Numbered from the stretch's first letter, positions 37,376 to 46,894 are shown. The stretch: 64,000 nucleotides of DNA from Legionella birminghamensis (GCF_900452515.1 NZ_UGNW01000002.1:140137-204136); one strand, 5' to 3'. Numbers and translations are program-made. Notes: generated from the sequence alone by a model not told the origin.

Positions 37376-38488
37376 ATGAAACCAAACCGCTCTCAACTAC
37401 AAGACGAGTGCTTTTTGTTATTACTGGAAAGCTCCCTTAGGTCAATTCCTTTCAACGGCTTATTATCGGTATTGATATCCTTCTATCTACTCTACCGACA
37501 AGCACCACTTTATTGGGTGATGACTTGGTTACTTGCTGTCATCTTTTTAAGCATAGCACGCTTGCTGTATAGTAAGTATTGCATTAAATCAAAGCGTTAT
37601 ATTAAAAAGAAAAAACAGACATTACACCTATTTATTGCCTTGACATTCCTAATGGGTGCATTATGGGGTAGCTCTTATCTATTATTTTATCCTTACTTTT
37701 TAAAAGTGAATCAAAATATCATTACCTTGGTTCTCGGGGGAATGGCTGCAGGCGCGCTCGCATCATTATCCGTTTACCTTCCCGCCTACTGTGCGTATTT
37801 ATTACCGATGTTTTTACCTCTCATCGTTTACAACTATTGGTTAGGAGAATTTAATCACAGTATTTTAGCGACGATGTTCTCTTTATTTGTTCTCATGTTA
37901 CTCATTACAGCAAAATCCCAGTCTAGAATTTTACAAAGCACCATTCGCTTAACCCAAGAAAAAGAGAAGGCACTCATTGAAATCAAACGGTTGTCCATCA
38001 CCGATTCACTCACGGGTCTTTATAATCGTCGATATTTTGACCAACGATTAAGTGAAGAGTTTGCTCGAGCCAAACGAAACCATCACCCCATTAACTTGGT
38101 GTTAATCGATGTCGATGACTTCAAACGACTTAACGATAACTTTGGGCACCCTTCAGGTGATTTGTTTTTGAAGCATTTAGCTTCAGCCATCAAAAAATCT
38201 GCTCAAAGAGCAAATGATACTTCTTTTCGAATTGGCGGTGACGAGTTTGCGACAATTCTTACGAACACTTCATTGGAAGAGGCTATTTTATTATGCAGGA
38301 AATTACAAAATAAGGTTCAATCTGAAGTTTCGAATGCAACTACACTAAGTATCGGTATTGTGAGTGTGTCACCTTCTTGCCCAGAGGAAAACGTGGAGCA
38401 AATCATTTCAGTAGCCGATAAAACCTTGTATGAAGCGAAGAAAAGCGGAAAAAATCAAGTTCGAGCGCAACAGCTTAATTGCCTGTAA
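37376..38488 (+). CDS. Membrane-anchored diguanylate cyclase (GGDEF), copy B
   Basis: 370 residues, same layout as copy A: membrane region about 10-180, GGDEF domain about 205-370, intact GGDEF at 287-291 and I-site R278/D281. Most protein changes lie in the membrane-side loop near residues 76-85 (KKKKQ instead of PQQKR). Both cyclases should be active and product-inhibited. Confidence 0.92.
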   Translation: MKPNRSQLQDECFLLLLESSLRSIPFNGLLSVLISFYLLYRQAPLYWVMTWLLAVIFLSIARLLYSKYCIKSKRYIKKKKQTLHLFIALTFLMGALWGSSYLLFYPYFLKVNQNIITLVLGGMAAGALASLSVYLPAYCAYLLPMFLPLIVYNYWLGEFNHSILATMFSLFVLMLLITAKSQSRILQSTIRLTQEKEKALIEIKRLSITDSLTGLYNRRYFDQRLSEEFARAKRNHHPINLVLIDVDDFKRLNDNFGHPSGDLFLKHLASAIKKSAQRANDTSFRIGGDEFATILTNTSLEEAILLCRKLQNKVQSEVSNATTLSIGIVSVSPSCPEENVEQIISVADKTLYEAKKSGKNQVRAQQLNCL

Positions 38489-38539
38489 TCCAGAGCACTA
38501 TTGGCATAAGCGGGATAATTTAACCAAAAGGATTACTAA

Positions 38540-39532
38540 ATGAACATATTAATCACTGGTGGCTGCGGTTTTATTGGCTCTCATCTTGCCCAATATTATC
38601 TTGAAAAAGGGCATAAAGTGGTGTGCATTGATAATTTGGACACTGGAAAAATTGAAAATATCAGTGAATTTCAACAGCATCAGTCATTTACATTTGAGGA
38701 AGCCGATTTATTGACTTGGCCAAACTTGCAAGATACAGTGAGCTGGGCAGATGTTATTTTCCATCTAGCCGCATCGGTTGGAATGTTTAAAGTCCTACAT
38801 GATCCCATCGCTGTAATCAATAATAATATTATTGCTTGCAACCATTTGCTACAGGCCATCGCTAACGCTCAAAAAAAGCCTATTACGGTGATTGTTTCCT
38901 CATCCGCTGTGTATGGAGATTCTAAAGGTTTATGCGAAAGTAGCTCCCTAAACTTAAAACCGCTTACAAACTCCCATATGACTTATTCCATCAGTAAACT
39001 CTCTGAGGAAGTAATCGGGTATGCCCATTTTTATCAGAAAAATATACCGGTCATTTTACCCCGAATATTTAATACGATTGGCCCTCGGCAGACAGGGCAA
39101 TATGGGATGGTTGTCCCCCGTTTTATAAGACAAGCCTGTGAGAATGAACCACTCACTGTTTTTGGGGATGGCCATCAGACCCGTTCTTTTTGTGACGTAA
39201 GGGATGTGGTAGCGGCTCTTGATTTAGTTATCAATACCCCTGAGAGTATTGGTAAGAGTATCAATATTGGAAATAATAGAGAAATCTCTATCAATAATCT
39301 GGCGGAATTAACAAAAAGTTACTCAAAAAGTAACTCTGAAATTGTTCACATCCCTTATGATGAGGCTTATGGGGTCGACTATGTGGATATTGAGCAACGC
39401 TGCCCTAACCTCAATACCTTATTCGCACTGACGTCTTTTCAGCACCAATGGACTTTAGAAGATACGTTGAAGGATTTAATTACTAAGTATAAACAATCCC
39501 AAAATAATGGATGGGACCATAGGGTATCCTAA
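38540..39532 (+). CDS. NAD-dependent sugar-nucleotide epimerase/dehydratase, copy B
   Basis: 330 residues, six longer than copy A because the stop codon is shifted (ends WDHRVS). GGCGFIG, the SSSAVYGDS strand and Y149/K153 are kept. Same predicted role in sugar-nucleotide supply. Confidence 0.88.
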   Translation: MNILITGGCGFIGSHLAQYYLEKGHKVVCIDNLDTGKIENISEFQQHQSFTFEEADLLTWPNLQDTVSWADVIFHLAASVGMFKVLHDPIAVINNNIIACNHLLQAIANAQKKPITVIVSSSAVYGDSKGLCESSSLNLKPLTNSHMTYSISKLSEEVIGYAHFYQKNIPVILPRIFNTIGPRQTGQYGMVVPRFIRQACENEPLTVFGDGHQTRSFCDVRDVVAALDLVINTPESIGKSINIGNNREISINNLAELTKSYSKSNSEIVHIPYDEAYGVDYVDIEQRCPNLNTLFALTSFQHQWTLEDTLKDLITKYKQSQNNGWDHRVS

Positions 39533-39994
39533 TTGATAACAGAATAGCCTCTGGTATTTGTGGAACTGGCATCAGTGAAAATTTACAGCAGATTATTCAG
39601 CGACAACCACCACACAGGTTAAGCAAATACCGGAACTCAGTTTGCCTATATTTTATAAATGGAGAGTGTACAGCTTAAGTACTTTCTTTTGAGCATTTTT
39701 TATATTTTCACGCTTGTCTTTAAGTTTTAGCGAGAGTAATCCCATGAGTCACTTTCAGTGTTTGAAGTTGTAATGAATGCGCCCTAGCTTTAATCCCTTA
39801 TTAATTGTTTTAACATTGACAAAAAAATAAAACTGACCTTAATTACGCAGGTCCGAGCTAATTGCCTCATCTCTTGCGGCATTTTCAGCCTGGAATCCGA
39901 TGAACATTGTCGGTCACAGTCGGCCTTGGAAAAGTGGATTTAAGTCTAATATAGAAGCTATACTAAATAATGGGAATTTAAAGGCTGCCATGCT
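39533..39994. other. Intergenic leader before pilin2
   Basis: About 460 bases. The first 40 match copy A and then copy A jumps to the umuC end. A possible -10 (TATACT, about 39957) lies 35 bases before the pilin2 ATG. No gene or RNA is recognised. Confidence 0.45.
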
Positions 39995-40534
39995 ATGAAA
40001 GCATTAGGATTCATAATTATCGAATTATTAATTGTTGTCGTAGTCATCGGAATTCTAGCAACCATTGCAATTCCAGCTTATCAAGATTACACGATAAGAG
40101 CACGCGTGACGGAAGGTTTGAGTTTAGCCAGTGCTGCAAAACAGACCGTATCGGAAACCACTCAAGTTAAAAATGGGGTGCTTCCGGCTGATAATAACGC
40201 AGCAGGCTATTCACCTCCAGCGGCTACTCCTTCTGTTTCTTCCATTAATATTCAAAATGGTCAGATAACAATCGCTTACACTCCCTTAGCTGGCAATGGT
40301 ACGATCATACTGACTCCAACAGTACAGTCCGGAGGGGAAATGATCTGGGATTGTCGTGCCGGAACACTTCCCGATAAATACCGTCCCTCGACTTGTCGAG
40401 GGGGTAATGCTACTCAAGGAACAAACTCTGGCACTGGCGGCGATTCTGGGGCTGGCGGAAACTCTGGCTCTGGTGGAAACTCTAACACTGAAAGAGACTG
40501 GCTCTGGTGGCTCTGGTGGCTTTTCGGCAGATAG
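39995..40534 (+). CDS. Second type IV pilin with Gly/Ser-rich tail, frameshifted
   Basis: 179 residues. MKALG/FIIIELLIVVVV keeps the cleavage Gly and Glu5, and the middle ([27 protein letters not shown]) aligns with the major pilin. An added Gly/Ser/Asn repeat tail then ends abruptly in DWLWWLWWLFGR. In the frame one base away the tail would continue as TGSGGSGGFSADSCLATQCK (to 40559), a natural repeat ending with two Cys. A one-base slip around 40470-40500 therefore probably changed the C-terminus. Likely a minor pilin or adhesin tip. Confidence 0.8.
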   Translation: MKALGFIIIELLIVVVVIGILATIAIPAYQDYTIRARVTEGLSLASAAKQTVSETTQVKNGVLPADNNAAGYSPPAATPSVSSINIQNGQITIAYTPLAGNGTIILTPTVQSGGEMIWDCRAGTLPDKYRPSTCRGGNATQGTNSGTGGDSGAGGNSGSGGNSNTERDWLWWLWWLFGR

Positions 40535-40744
40535 CTGCTTGGCAACCCAATGCAAATAATAATGATGATGCCCTTATATTCGGTAAATTCCACAAATCGT
40601 CTTTATATCAGGGTTGATTTAAAATGCATATTACAAGCAAGTCGATTGATGGCGGGCTGCAATGGGATCCATAACCCCATCGCTATACTTTCGCCTTGAA
40701 AAAGGCACTGAGTAAATCACTAAGCCCGAATACGCTCAGTGTTT

Positions 40745-40758
40745 TAAGAAATTTCTCG
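40745..40758 (+). promoter_or_regulatory. LetA-box-like site before sRNA 2
   Basis: TAAGAAATTTCTCG matches the reported LetA site TNAGAAATTTCTNA except for the last base. It is five bases before CACTGCGC, exactly as at sRNA 1, and about 60 bases before the predicted start. Confidence 0.55.
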
Positions 40759-40816
40759 CCCTCCACTGCGCCAATAACCTACTGCTTTTCTATTTCACTT
40801 TGTCTATCTTTAAGAC

Positions 40817-40895
40817 AGATGAGCAAAGACATTGGACGTTTTAAACGGACTTTTTAGCGGTACCAGGACGCTACCTTCTGCAAGGATGCAGAGCT
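40817..40895 (+). ncRNA. RsmY/RsmZ-like CsrA-binding small RNA, copy 2
   Basis: GGA motifs at 40834, 40847, 40866 and 40884 (spacing 13-19-18, same as sRNA 1). A hairpin with CAGGA in the loop is at 40859-40875, and TCTGCA/TGCAGA around AGGA at 40877-40892. The predicted -10 is TATCTT at 40805-40810. It lies directly downstream of umuD on the other strand. Predicted to bind and titrate CsrA; 3' end uncertain. Confidence 0.6.
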
Positions 40896-40909
40896 CTGAA
40901 CTATTAGGC

Positions 40910-41428
40910 CTATACCGCCTGATGAATCACATGCGTAACCACGCCCCAAATGACTAAATCCTGATTTTCAGTAATATCGATGGCTGAAAAGGCTGGGTTT
41001 TCAGGCAAAAGTTGCACTTGCCCTCCGGTCCTTGATAAGCGCTTCACAGTGAGCTCTCCATCAATGGCGGCAATGACAATTTTTCCGTGTGTCGCCTCAA
41101 GGCTACTGTCAACAATCAGCAAATCGCCGTTATGTATACCGGCATCCTTCATGGAGTCGCCGGAGGCGGTTAATAAGAAAGTCGAGGAGGGATGTTTAAT
41201 TAAAAACTCATTTAGATTCAAATGCGCTTCAATGTAATCATCCGCAGGGGATGGAAATCCTGCTTTGACTTTACAGCTGTATAAAGGCAGCGTTAAGGGA
41301 CTTGAGGCACTAATGAAATGTTTGACCTCTTCGATACGCGATAAGGGAATGCGCATCGCTTGAGTGGATTCACCGTATTGATTACTGCCTTTGGGTCGCC
41401 CCGCCCCCTCTAGTTTGCCGCCTTTCAT
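40910..41428 (-). CDS. umuD: UmuD-like subunit of DNA polymerase V
   Basis: 172 residues from ATG 41428, picked for GGAG five bases upstream; a TTG start at 41455 is possible. An S24/LexA-type serine protease: self-cleavage site A56-G57 (VKAGFPSP), nucleophile S92 (GDSMKDAG), Lys129 (TVKRL). After RecA-stimulated cleavage UmuD' binds UmuC to form the error-prone polymerase. It is divergent from umuC, which is unusual because umuDC normally forms one operon. Deleted from copy A. Confidence 0.93.
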   Translation of the reverse strand: MKGGKLEGAGRPKGSNQYGESTQAMRIPLSRIEEVKHFISASSPLTLPLYSCKVKAGFPSPADDYIEAHLNLNEFLIKHPSSTFLLTASGDSMKDAGIHNGDLLIVDSSLEATHGKIVIAAIDGELTVKRLSRTGGQVQLLPENPAFSAIDITENQDLVIWGVVTHVIHQAV

Positions 41429-41583
41429 TGCAACTCCGCTCATGTGGTCTGTCAATTATTTGACATTCTATGAAAGAGACGAGTATATTTGAATTAAGTA
41501 CGCTTTTCAAACCAACCCATTCAACACGAGAAGAATAACTCAAAAGGACAGGGCTATCACGACTCATTGCTTGAGGATTTGCC

Positions 41584-42861
41584 ATGTATGCACTCATCGA
41601 TTGTAACAATTTTTATGCAAGCTGTGAACGATTGTTCAGGCCAGACCTACTCACGACGCCGATTGTGGTGCTCAGCAACAATGACGGCTGTGTCATTGCC
41701 CGCTCCAATGAGTCCAAATCCTTAGGGATTAAAATGGGCGCACCCTTTTTCGAGGTCAAAGCCTTGTGCAAAAAGCACAAGGTAAACGTGTTTTCGTCAA
41801 ACTACACGCTGTATGGCGATATCTCCCATCGGGTTATGCGCCTCATTGAAGAACACTGGCCGGAGACTGAAATTTATTCCATCGATGAAGCCTTCCTGGA
41901 TTTAAGCACCTTGCCCGAACGCATGCGCTTTTCCTTTTGCGAAAAATTACAAAAGACCATTCTAAAAGGCGTGCACATCCCAACATCCATTGGAATCGGC
42001 AAAACCAAAACACTGGCCAAAGCCGCTAATTTCATCGCCAAGAAAAAACTGCAAACCCCGGTCTTTGACATCACGGGCCATGAGGCGCGCTGGCTCAAGC
42101 AGCTTGAAGTGTCGGATGTTTGGGGGATTGGGCGCCAATGGTCAAAAAAACTCAATGGCCTAGGCATTCAAACAGCACTTGATTTAGCAGAATCTGACGC
42201 CAATTTGATGCGCAACAAATTTAGCGTGGTCATGCAGCGAACCGTGCTGGAATTGAATGGCCTATCGTGTTTGGAATTGGAATCGCCAGAACCTAAGCAA
42301 TCAATTATGTCCTCCTGCTCCTTTGGCGGCCTGCAATCCGACTATCAGGTCATTCAAGAAGGCATTAGCCATCACTGCGCCACGGCATCGGCCAAGATGC
42401 GAAAACAAGGGTTAACCACCCAATACCTTTCGGTGTTTATTCGCTCCAATCCTTTTCGTGAAGATACCAAGCAGTATGCGAACTCTATTGGCTTTCGCCT
42501 GGTCAACCCCACCGATGATGTGCGGGTTATCACCAAATGGGCGAAATACTGTTTAAAGAAAATTTATCAACCAGGTATTTTCTATCATAAATCAGGCGTC
42601 CTCTTAAATGATTTAACCAGCAACCGCTTTTACCAGGCCGATTTATTCAACCAACCAAGTGATTTGCAGCACTCGACTACCTTGATGCATTTAATGGATA
42701 GCATCAATCAAAAATATGGCGCAAGAACCCTACGTTTAGCCGCTGAAGGCTTCCAAAAATCCTGGTCGATGAAGCGGCAATTGATGTCGCCTTGTTACAC
42801 CACGCGCTGGTCTGATTTACCTATTGCTTATACTGACAATGGACAAGGAAAACGCCGTTGA
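41584..42861 (+). CDS. umuC: UmuC-like Y-family DNA polymerase (Pol V)
   Basis: 425 residues, full length. MYALIDCNNFYASCERLF carries the first catalytic Asp; YSIDEAFLDLS holds the second Asp-Glu pair; a helix-hairpin-helix and little-finger domain follow. It copies past DNA lesions with low fidelity. Start ATG 41584 has GAGG seven bases upstream. It ends 31 bases before the SRAP gene on the same strand, so lesion bypass and abasic-site capping are probably co-expressed. Confidence 0.95.
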   Translation: MYALIDCNNFYASCERLFRPDLLTTPIVVLSNNDGCVIARSNESKSLGIKMGAPFFEVKALCKKHKVNVFSSNYTLYGDISHRVMRLIEEHWPETEIYSIDEAFLDLSTLPERMRFSFCEKLQKTILKGVHIPTSIGIGKTKTLAKAANFIAKKKLQTPVFDITGHEARWLKQLEVSDVWGIGRQWSKKLNGLGIQTALDLAESDANLMRNKFSVVMQRTVLELNGLSCLELESPEPKQSIMSSCSFGGLQSDYQVIQEGISHHCATASAKMRKQGLTTQYLSVFIRSNPFREDTKQYANSIGFRLVNPTDDVRVITKWAKYCLKKIYQPGIFYHKSGVLLNDLTSNRFYQADLFNQPSDLQHSTTLMHLMDSINQKYGARTLRLAAEGFQKSWSMKRQLMSPCYTTRWSDLPIAYTDNGQGKRR

Positions 42862-42892
42862 CTAGGATTAAAGAGTCTTTGGAGGAATTACC

Positions 42893-43507
42893 ATGTGCGG
42901 CCGATTTTCTGTCGACACCGATATCGAAAAACTAAAACAGCAATTTGCAGTCACCACTGTGGAGCCTTTGCCTAAAAGCCGCAATGTCGCACCAACCGAA
43001 GCTGCACTTTGCCTTATACGAACGGAAGAAGGCTTAAAGGCGGTTCAAATGCGCTGGGGCATTGTGCCCTGGTATGCGAAAGGCAAAAAATCCATGCTGC
43101 TCATTAATGCACGTGCAGAACAAGCCGCCGAAAAACCGGCCTTTAAACAAGCGATTAAATACCGGCGTTGTCTTTTAGTGATGAATGGTTTTTTTGAATG
43201 GCAGCATCACCATCAAGACAATAAAACCGTTAAACAACCCTATTACATTCACCAAAAAGACAATGCTCTTTTAGCCGTTGCGGCCATTTGGGAGCGCTTC
43301 GAGCCTGAGCCAGACCTGATTATTCCTTCCTGCTGCTTACTGACCACTTCTCCTAATGAGCTGGTTGCGAAACTTCATGACCGCATGCCCTGGTTTTTAG
43401 ACGAGACCCGACAAGCAAAATGGCTCTCCCCTACCCCATTTTCCGCTGAGGAAGTGAGTCTTTTACTCCAACAGCCCAATCCGTTGAGCTTGCCTGCCAT
43501 CCCGTAA
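42893..43507 (+). CDS. SRAP/YedK-family protein, copy B (C-terminal frameshift)
   Basis: 204 residues. The active residues C2, N31, E102 and H162 are all kept, but one missing base near 43470-43480 changes the last residues. It ends at 43507 instead of 43587, replacing the conserved C-terminal segment (CHPVTPKMNSALYKGDD in copy A). It may be unstable or inactive, although the catalytic core is complete. Follows umuC directly. Confidence 0.85.
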   Translation: MCGRFSVDTDIEKLKQQFAVTTVEPLPKSRNVAPTEAALCLIRTEEGLKAVQMRWGIVPWYAKGKKSMLLINARAEQAAEKPAFKQAIKYRRCLLVMNGFFEWQHHHQDNKTVKQPYYIHQKDNALLAVAAIWERFEPEPDLIIPSCCLLTTSPNELVAKLHDRMPWFLDETRQAKWLSPTPFSAEEVSLLLQQPNPLSLPAIP

Positions 43508-43693
43508 CGCCTAAAGTGAATTCCGCACTGTACAAGGGGGACGATTGCATTGAAGCCCTCTCGACTGATACCTCGATGCCAGAATGATTTCTGAGGCCGT
43601 ACAATTTTCAAACGTCAGTGCACTGGATTTTCTTTCGCGTTTAAGCCACCATTATCTGTACCGCAAAATTCCTTTTAAAGACAAGGAGTGTCT

Positions 43694-43972
43694 ATGGAAT
43701 GGCAAATCGGCGAGACAGTGTACTGGTTAGGCCAACAACACACCCCAGATTTTGGTTTATTCCCTTTATCGATTGCGATTGTAAAAGAGACTATCCAAGA
43801 CATTCGCCCGCAAACGTCTCAACAAAATCCTATCGTGACCGCCCGTTTCGCTTTTTGCCTGGATGAGGTGTTTAAAAATAAAGAAGAGGCATTGAACGCT
43901 TTAAAGCAACAAGCGATGGCGTTTTTAAGCAATCCAACGCAACGACTTTCCAATTTTTACCGAATGCAGTAA
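43694..43972 (+). CDS. Small conserved protein, paralog 1, copy B
   Basis: About 92 residues from ATG 43694 (AAGGAG upstream). One Lys-Gln codon change shortens it by one residue against copy A; otherwise the same IGETVYWLGQ and FPLSIAIVKE core. Function unknown. Confidence 0.72.
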   Translation: MEWQIGETVYWLGQQHTPDFGLFPLSIAIVKETIQDIRPQTSQQNPIVTARFAFCLDEVFKNKEEALNALKQQAMAFLSNPTQRLSNFYRMQ

Positions 43973-44029
43973 TTCAATCGAACTTCAATCAAGATAAGCG
44001 TTTACAGCTTCCAAACAAGGCGAACAAGG

Positions 44030-44311
44030 ATGTTAAGTATTGGTGATACAGTATACTGGCTTTCGCAAGCACAACATGACGCCAACGAGGGTACATTTCC
44101 ACTGGATATTTCAATTCAAAAAGAACGCATCGAAGAGATTATAACCGGTGAATCAGGGCACGCGCTGTATAGAACTGACTATGACCGCCACTTAAAAGCA
44201 GAAGAAACGTTTCCTTCCGCAGAAGAGGCCTTAAAGGCATTGATTGAACAATGCGAAAACCTTCTATTAGTCACCGGACACCGAGGAAGCCTCATTCTTT
44301 GCACTAAGTGA
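44030..44311 (+). CDS. Small conserved protein, paralog 2, copy B (altered C-terminus)
   Basis: 93 residues. Identical to copy A over the first 75 residues or so. Then one extra base changes the tail from SPDTEEASFFALSD to VTGHRGSLILCTK. The core IGDTVYWL and FPLDISIQKERI is intact. Confidence 0.7.
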   Translation: MLSIGDTVYWLSQAQHDANEGTFPLDISIQKERIEEIITGESGHALYRTDYDRHLKAEETFPSAEEALKALIEQCENLLLVTGHRGSLILCTK

Positions 44312-44367
44312 CTAAGCAAGCCAGTAGTGCAAAGACCGCAACAAGCTACGGGGTTCGGATCCTCTTT

Positions 44368-46842
44368 TCAATCCAAATCCAGGGATTGACGAAGGGTATA
44401 AATCAACTGCCAGGGATTTTCTCGCAAGGCTTGAAGCCGTTCTGGTAATGAATCTATGGTATAAAATGTATCCTCAAACTGGTCGGTTAATTCATCCCAA
44501 TGAAGCGGCACTGCCACCGGCGCCTTTGGGCGGGCTCGGGTAGAATAAGGGGCGATGGCGGTGGTGTCCCATTGATTGCGCAGATAATCGATAAAGAGTT
44601 TCCCTTGGCGCTTTTTCTTGGCCATGTTACTGACATAACGATCAGGTGCGATGGTTTCCAGTGTTTCGACAAACGCCTTGGTAAAGCGTTTAATCGCCTC
44701 CCAATCGTGTTCGGGCAGAATAGGGACAACCACATGCAAGCCCTTGCCGCCGGTGGTTTTTACAAAGGAGGTCAATTGCATTGTGTTGAGGTAATGGCGC
44801 ACGGTTTGAGCCGCAAGAACTACCTCTTTCCAGGCCACATCGGGGGCAGGATCTAAATCGAAGACGATAACATCCGCTTGTTCCAGGTGAGCAATGGTGC
44901 TGCCCCAGGGATGAATTTCCAATACCCCCATTTGCACTAAACTTAAAAGCCCTTTTTCATCCTCCACCGTAAGATAGTCCTCCCATTGCCGGTTTTTTTT
45001 GTCTTGAATTGGAATCGGTTTTAATGCAGGGCTTGAAGAAGCCGTTCGATGCTTTTGATAAAAACACTGCTGATAACCCCCAGGACAACGTAACAAGGTG
45101 AGCGGACGTTCCCGAATGAAGGGCAACATCCATTCAGCCACCGCTTCATAGTAATCATACAGCTGCTGTTTGCTAATCCCATCCTCTGGGTAAAGAAGTT
45201 TTTCCGGGTGACTCAGACGAACGCGGGATTTTTCAGATGGCTTCGCTGATTCAGGTACTACCTTTTCAAGCAACGAGACCGTAAGCGTTTCTTCCCGGTG
45301 AATCGTCTTTGCGGTCTTATCACGCCGAAGCCCCTTAAAACTCGGATGCCTTAAATTACTTTCTTTAGTCCATTCGCTAAATTCCACCTCAGCGACTAAT
45401 TCCGGTTTAACCCAAGTGGCGGTGCGACAACCCGGTGGATTGGTGGTGAAGGGATTTTTTTCAATAACCAGCGGCAGTAATGCCTGATAAACTGTTTTTA
45501 ACGAAGCTTCCGTAAACCCCGTACCCACATTGCCGCTGTACTCCAACTTCCCTTTCTCATTAAAAACCCCTAAATATAAAGAGCCAAAATAACGCCTGGC
45601 CCCCTGCGGCGGTGTAAATCCCGCGATAACATATTCTTGGCGTTTGACGCATTTGATTTTAAGCCAGCTTTTGCTGCGTTTGGTCTGATAAGGGCTATCC
45701 GCTAATTTAGACACAATGCCTTCAAGGCCCAAACGACAGGCATTGGCGAACACCTCACGGCCCTCGCCAATAATATGGTCGTTGTAGCGAATAGCACTTG
45801 GTGCCTGGCGAAGTACTGCTTTTAGTAGCGATTTACGCTCAATAAGCGGCAAAGATAGTAAGCTTTTACTGTGGTAATACGGCATGTCATAACAATAATA
45901 ACGAAATGGTGAATGGGAACCGGCATCAATGGCATTTTGCATGCACTGAAAACTCGCGCGATTGGATTCATCAAAAATGACCATTTCGCCATCGAGAATG
46001 AGGTTTTCAAATGGCAACAGACGAATTTTATCAGCAATCACCTGAAAGGATATTGTCCAGTCGATGTGATTGCGGGACATGATATATACCGTATCGCCCT
46101 TCTTAAAGGCCAGCATCCGGTAACCATCCCATTTAATTTCATGAAGCCAGGCATCCCCTGTTGGCGGTATATCTGCCAGGGTGGCGAGCTGAGGTGACAT
46201 TTTCTCAGGCATCGCCTCATTGTGTAACCGAGCCAGGCGCTCATCGATTCGTTGTTTTGCGCTTCGATGAACTAATTGTGGCTTCGCATGTGGGTTATCA
46301 GCGAACTCCTCCAGCGTTAAGCCGCTTAATACACTCGCAGGCATTCGGTCCACAATGGGGATGGGATTGAAGTCACTAAACTCATCGTTCATCTTCACTA
46401 ATCGCCAGGTGTTTTCTGTGGCACTTCGAATCAGCTCCCAATCCCCCTGGAGTTTCTCACCGTGTAAGCTAAATCGTAAATGTCCTTTATAGAAACAGCC
46501 GATGGGATTGTCATCGAGCGGCTCCCAAATGCCGTTATCCCAAAGTATTACCGTACCCGCACCATATTCCCCTTTTGGAATTTCCCCTTCAAATTCCGCG
46601 TAATCCAATGGATGGTCTTCTGTTTGAAAAGCGGTGCGTTTGATAGCGGGATTAGAACTCGGCCCCCTTGGCACCGCCCAGCTTTTTAAAACGCCTTGAA
46701 GCTCTAAGCGAAAGTCATAATGCAGATGGGAGGCTTGATGCTTTTGGATAACAAAGCGGAACTGATTAGTGAAAGATTCACAGCCCGGAGGTTCACGGGT
46801 ACGGGAAAAATTTCGTTTGGCGCGATACTGCCCTAAGCCCAT
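44368..46842 (-). CDS. ligD: LigD: phosphoesterase-ligase-polymerase, copy B
   Basis: 824 residues from ATG 46842; a longer open frame reaches 47013 but crosses the conserved promoter and leader terminator, so it is rejected. Domain order and catalytic KWDG as in copy A. From about 44477 to 46007 it is nearly identical to copy A (one Pro/Thr change is visible), whereas the N-terminal third has many changes. Ku is not coded in the window. Confidence 0.95.
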   Translation of the reverse strand: MGLGQYRAKRNFSRTREPPGCESFTNQFRFVIQKHQASHLHYDFRLELQGVLKSWAVPRGPSSNPAIKRTAFQTEDHPLDYAEFEGEIPKGEYGAGTVILWDNGIWEPLDDNPIGCFYKGHLRFSLHGEKLQGDWELIRSATENTWRLVKMNDEFSDFNPIPIVDRMPASVLSGLTLEEFADNPHAKPQLVHRSAKQRIDERLARLHNEAMPEKMSPQLATLADIPPTGDAWLHEIKWDGYRMLAFKKGDTVYIMSRNHIDWTISFQVIADKIRLLPFENLILDGEMVIFDESNRASFQCMQNAIDAGSHSPFRYYCYDMPYYHSKSLLSLPLIERKSLLKAVLRQAPSAIRYNDHIIGEGREVFANACRLGLEGIVSKLADSPYQTKRSKSWLKIKCVKRQEYVIAGFTPPQGARRYFGSLYLGVFNEKGKLEYSGNVGTGFTEASLKTVYQALLPLVIEKNPFTTNPPGCRTATWVKPELVAEVEFSEWTKESNLRHPSFKGLRRDKTAKTIHREETLTVSLLEKVVPESAKPSEKSRVRLSHPEKLLYPEDGISKQQLYDYYEAVAEWMLPFIRERPLTLLRCPGGYQQCFYQKHRTASSSPALKPIPIQDKKNRQWEDYLTVEDEKGLLSLVQMGVLEIHPWGSTIAHLEQADVIVFDLDPAPDVAWKEVVLAAQTVRHYLNTMQLTSFVKTTGGKGLHVVVPILPEHDWEAIKRFTKAFVETLETIAPDRYVSNMAKKKRQGKLFIDYLRNQWDTTAIAPYSTRARPKAPVAVPLHWDELTDQFEDTFYTIDSLPERLQALRENPWQLIYTLRQSLDLD

Positions 46843-46865
46843 GGTTTCTCCAATGCTTGTGACAG

Positions 46866-46894
46866 AAAAACAAAAACCACCCTGAGGTGGTTTT
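46866..46894 (-). terminator. Intrinsic terminator in the ligD leader (copy B)
   Basis: Minus strand stem AAACCACC/GGTGGTTT with TCAG loop, then TTTTTGTTTTT. The loop differs from copy A while the stem is unchanged, supporting function as an attenuator or sRNA end. Confidence 0.7.
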
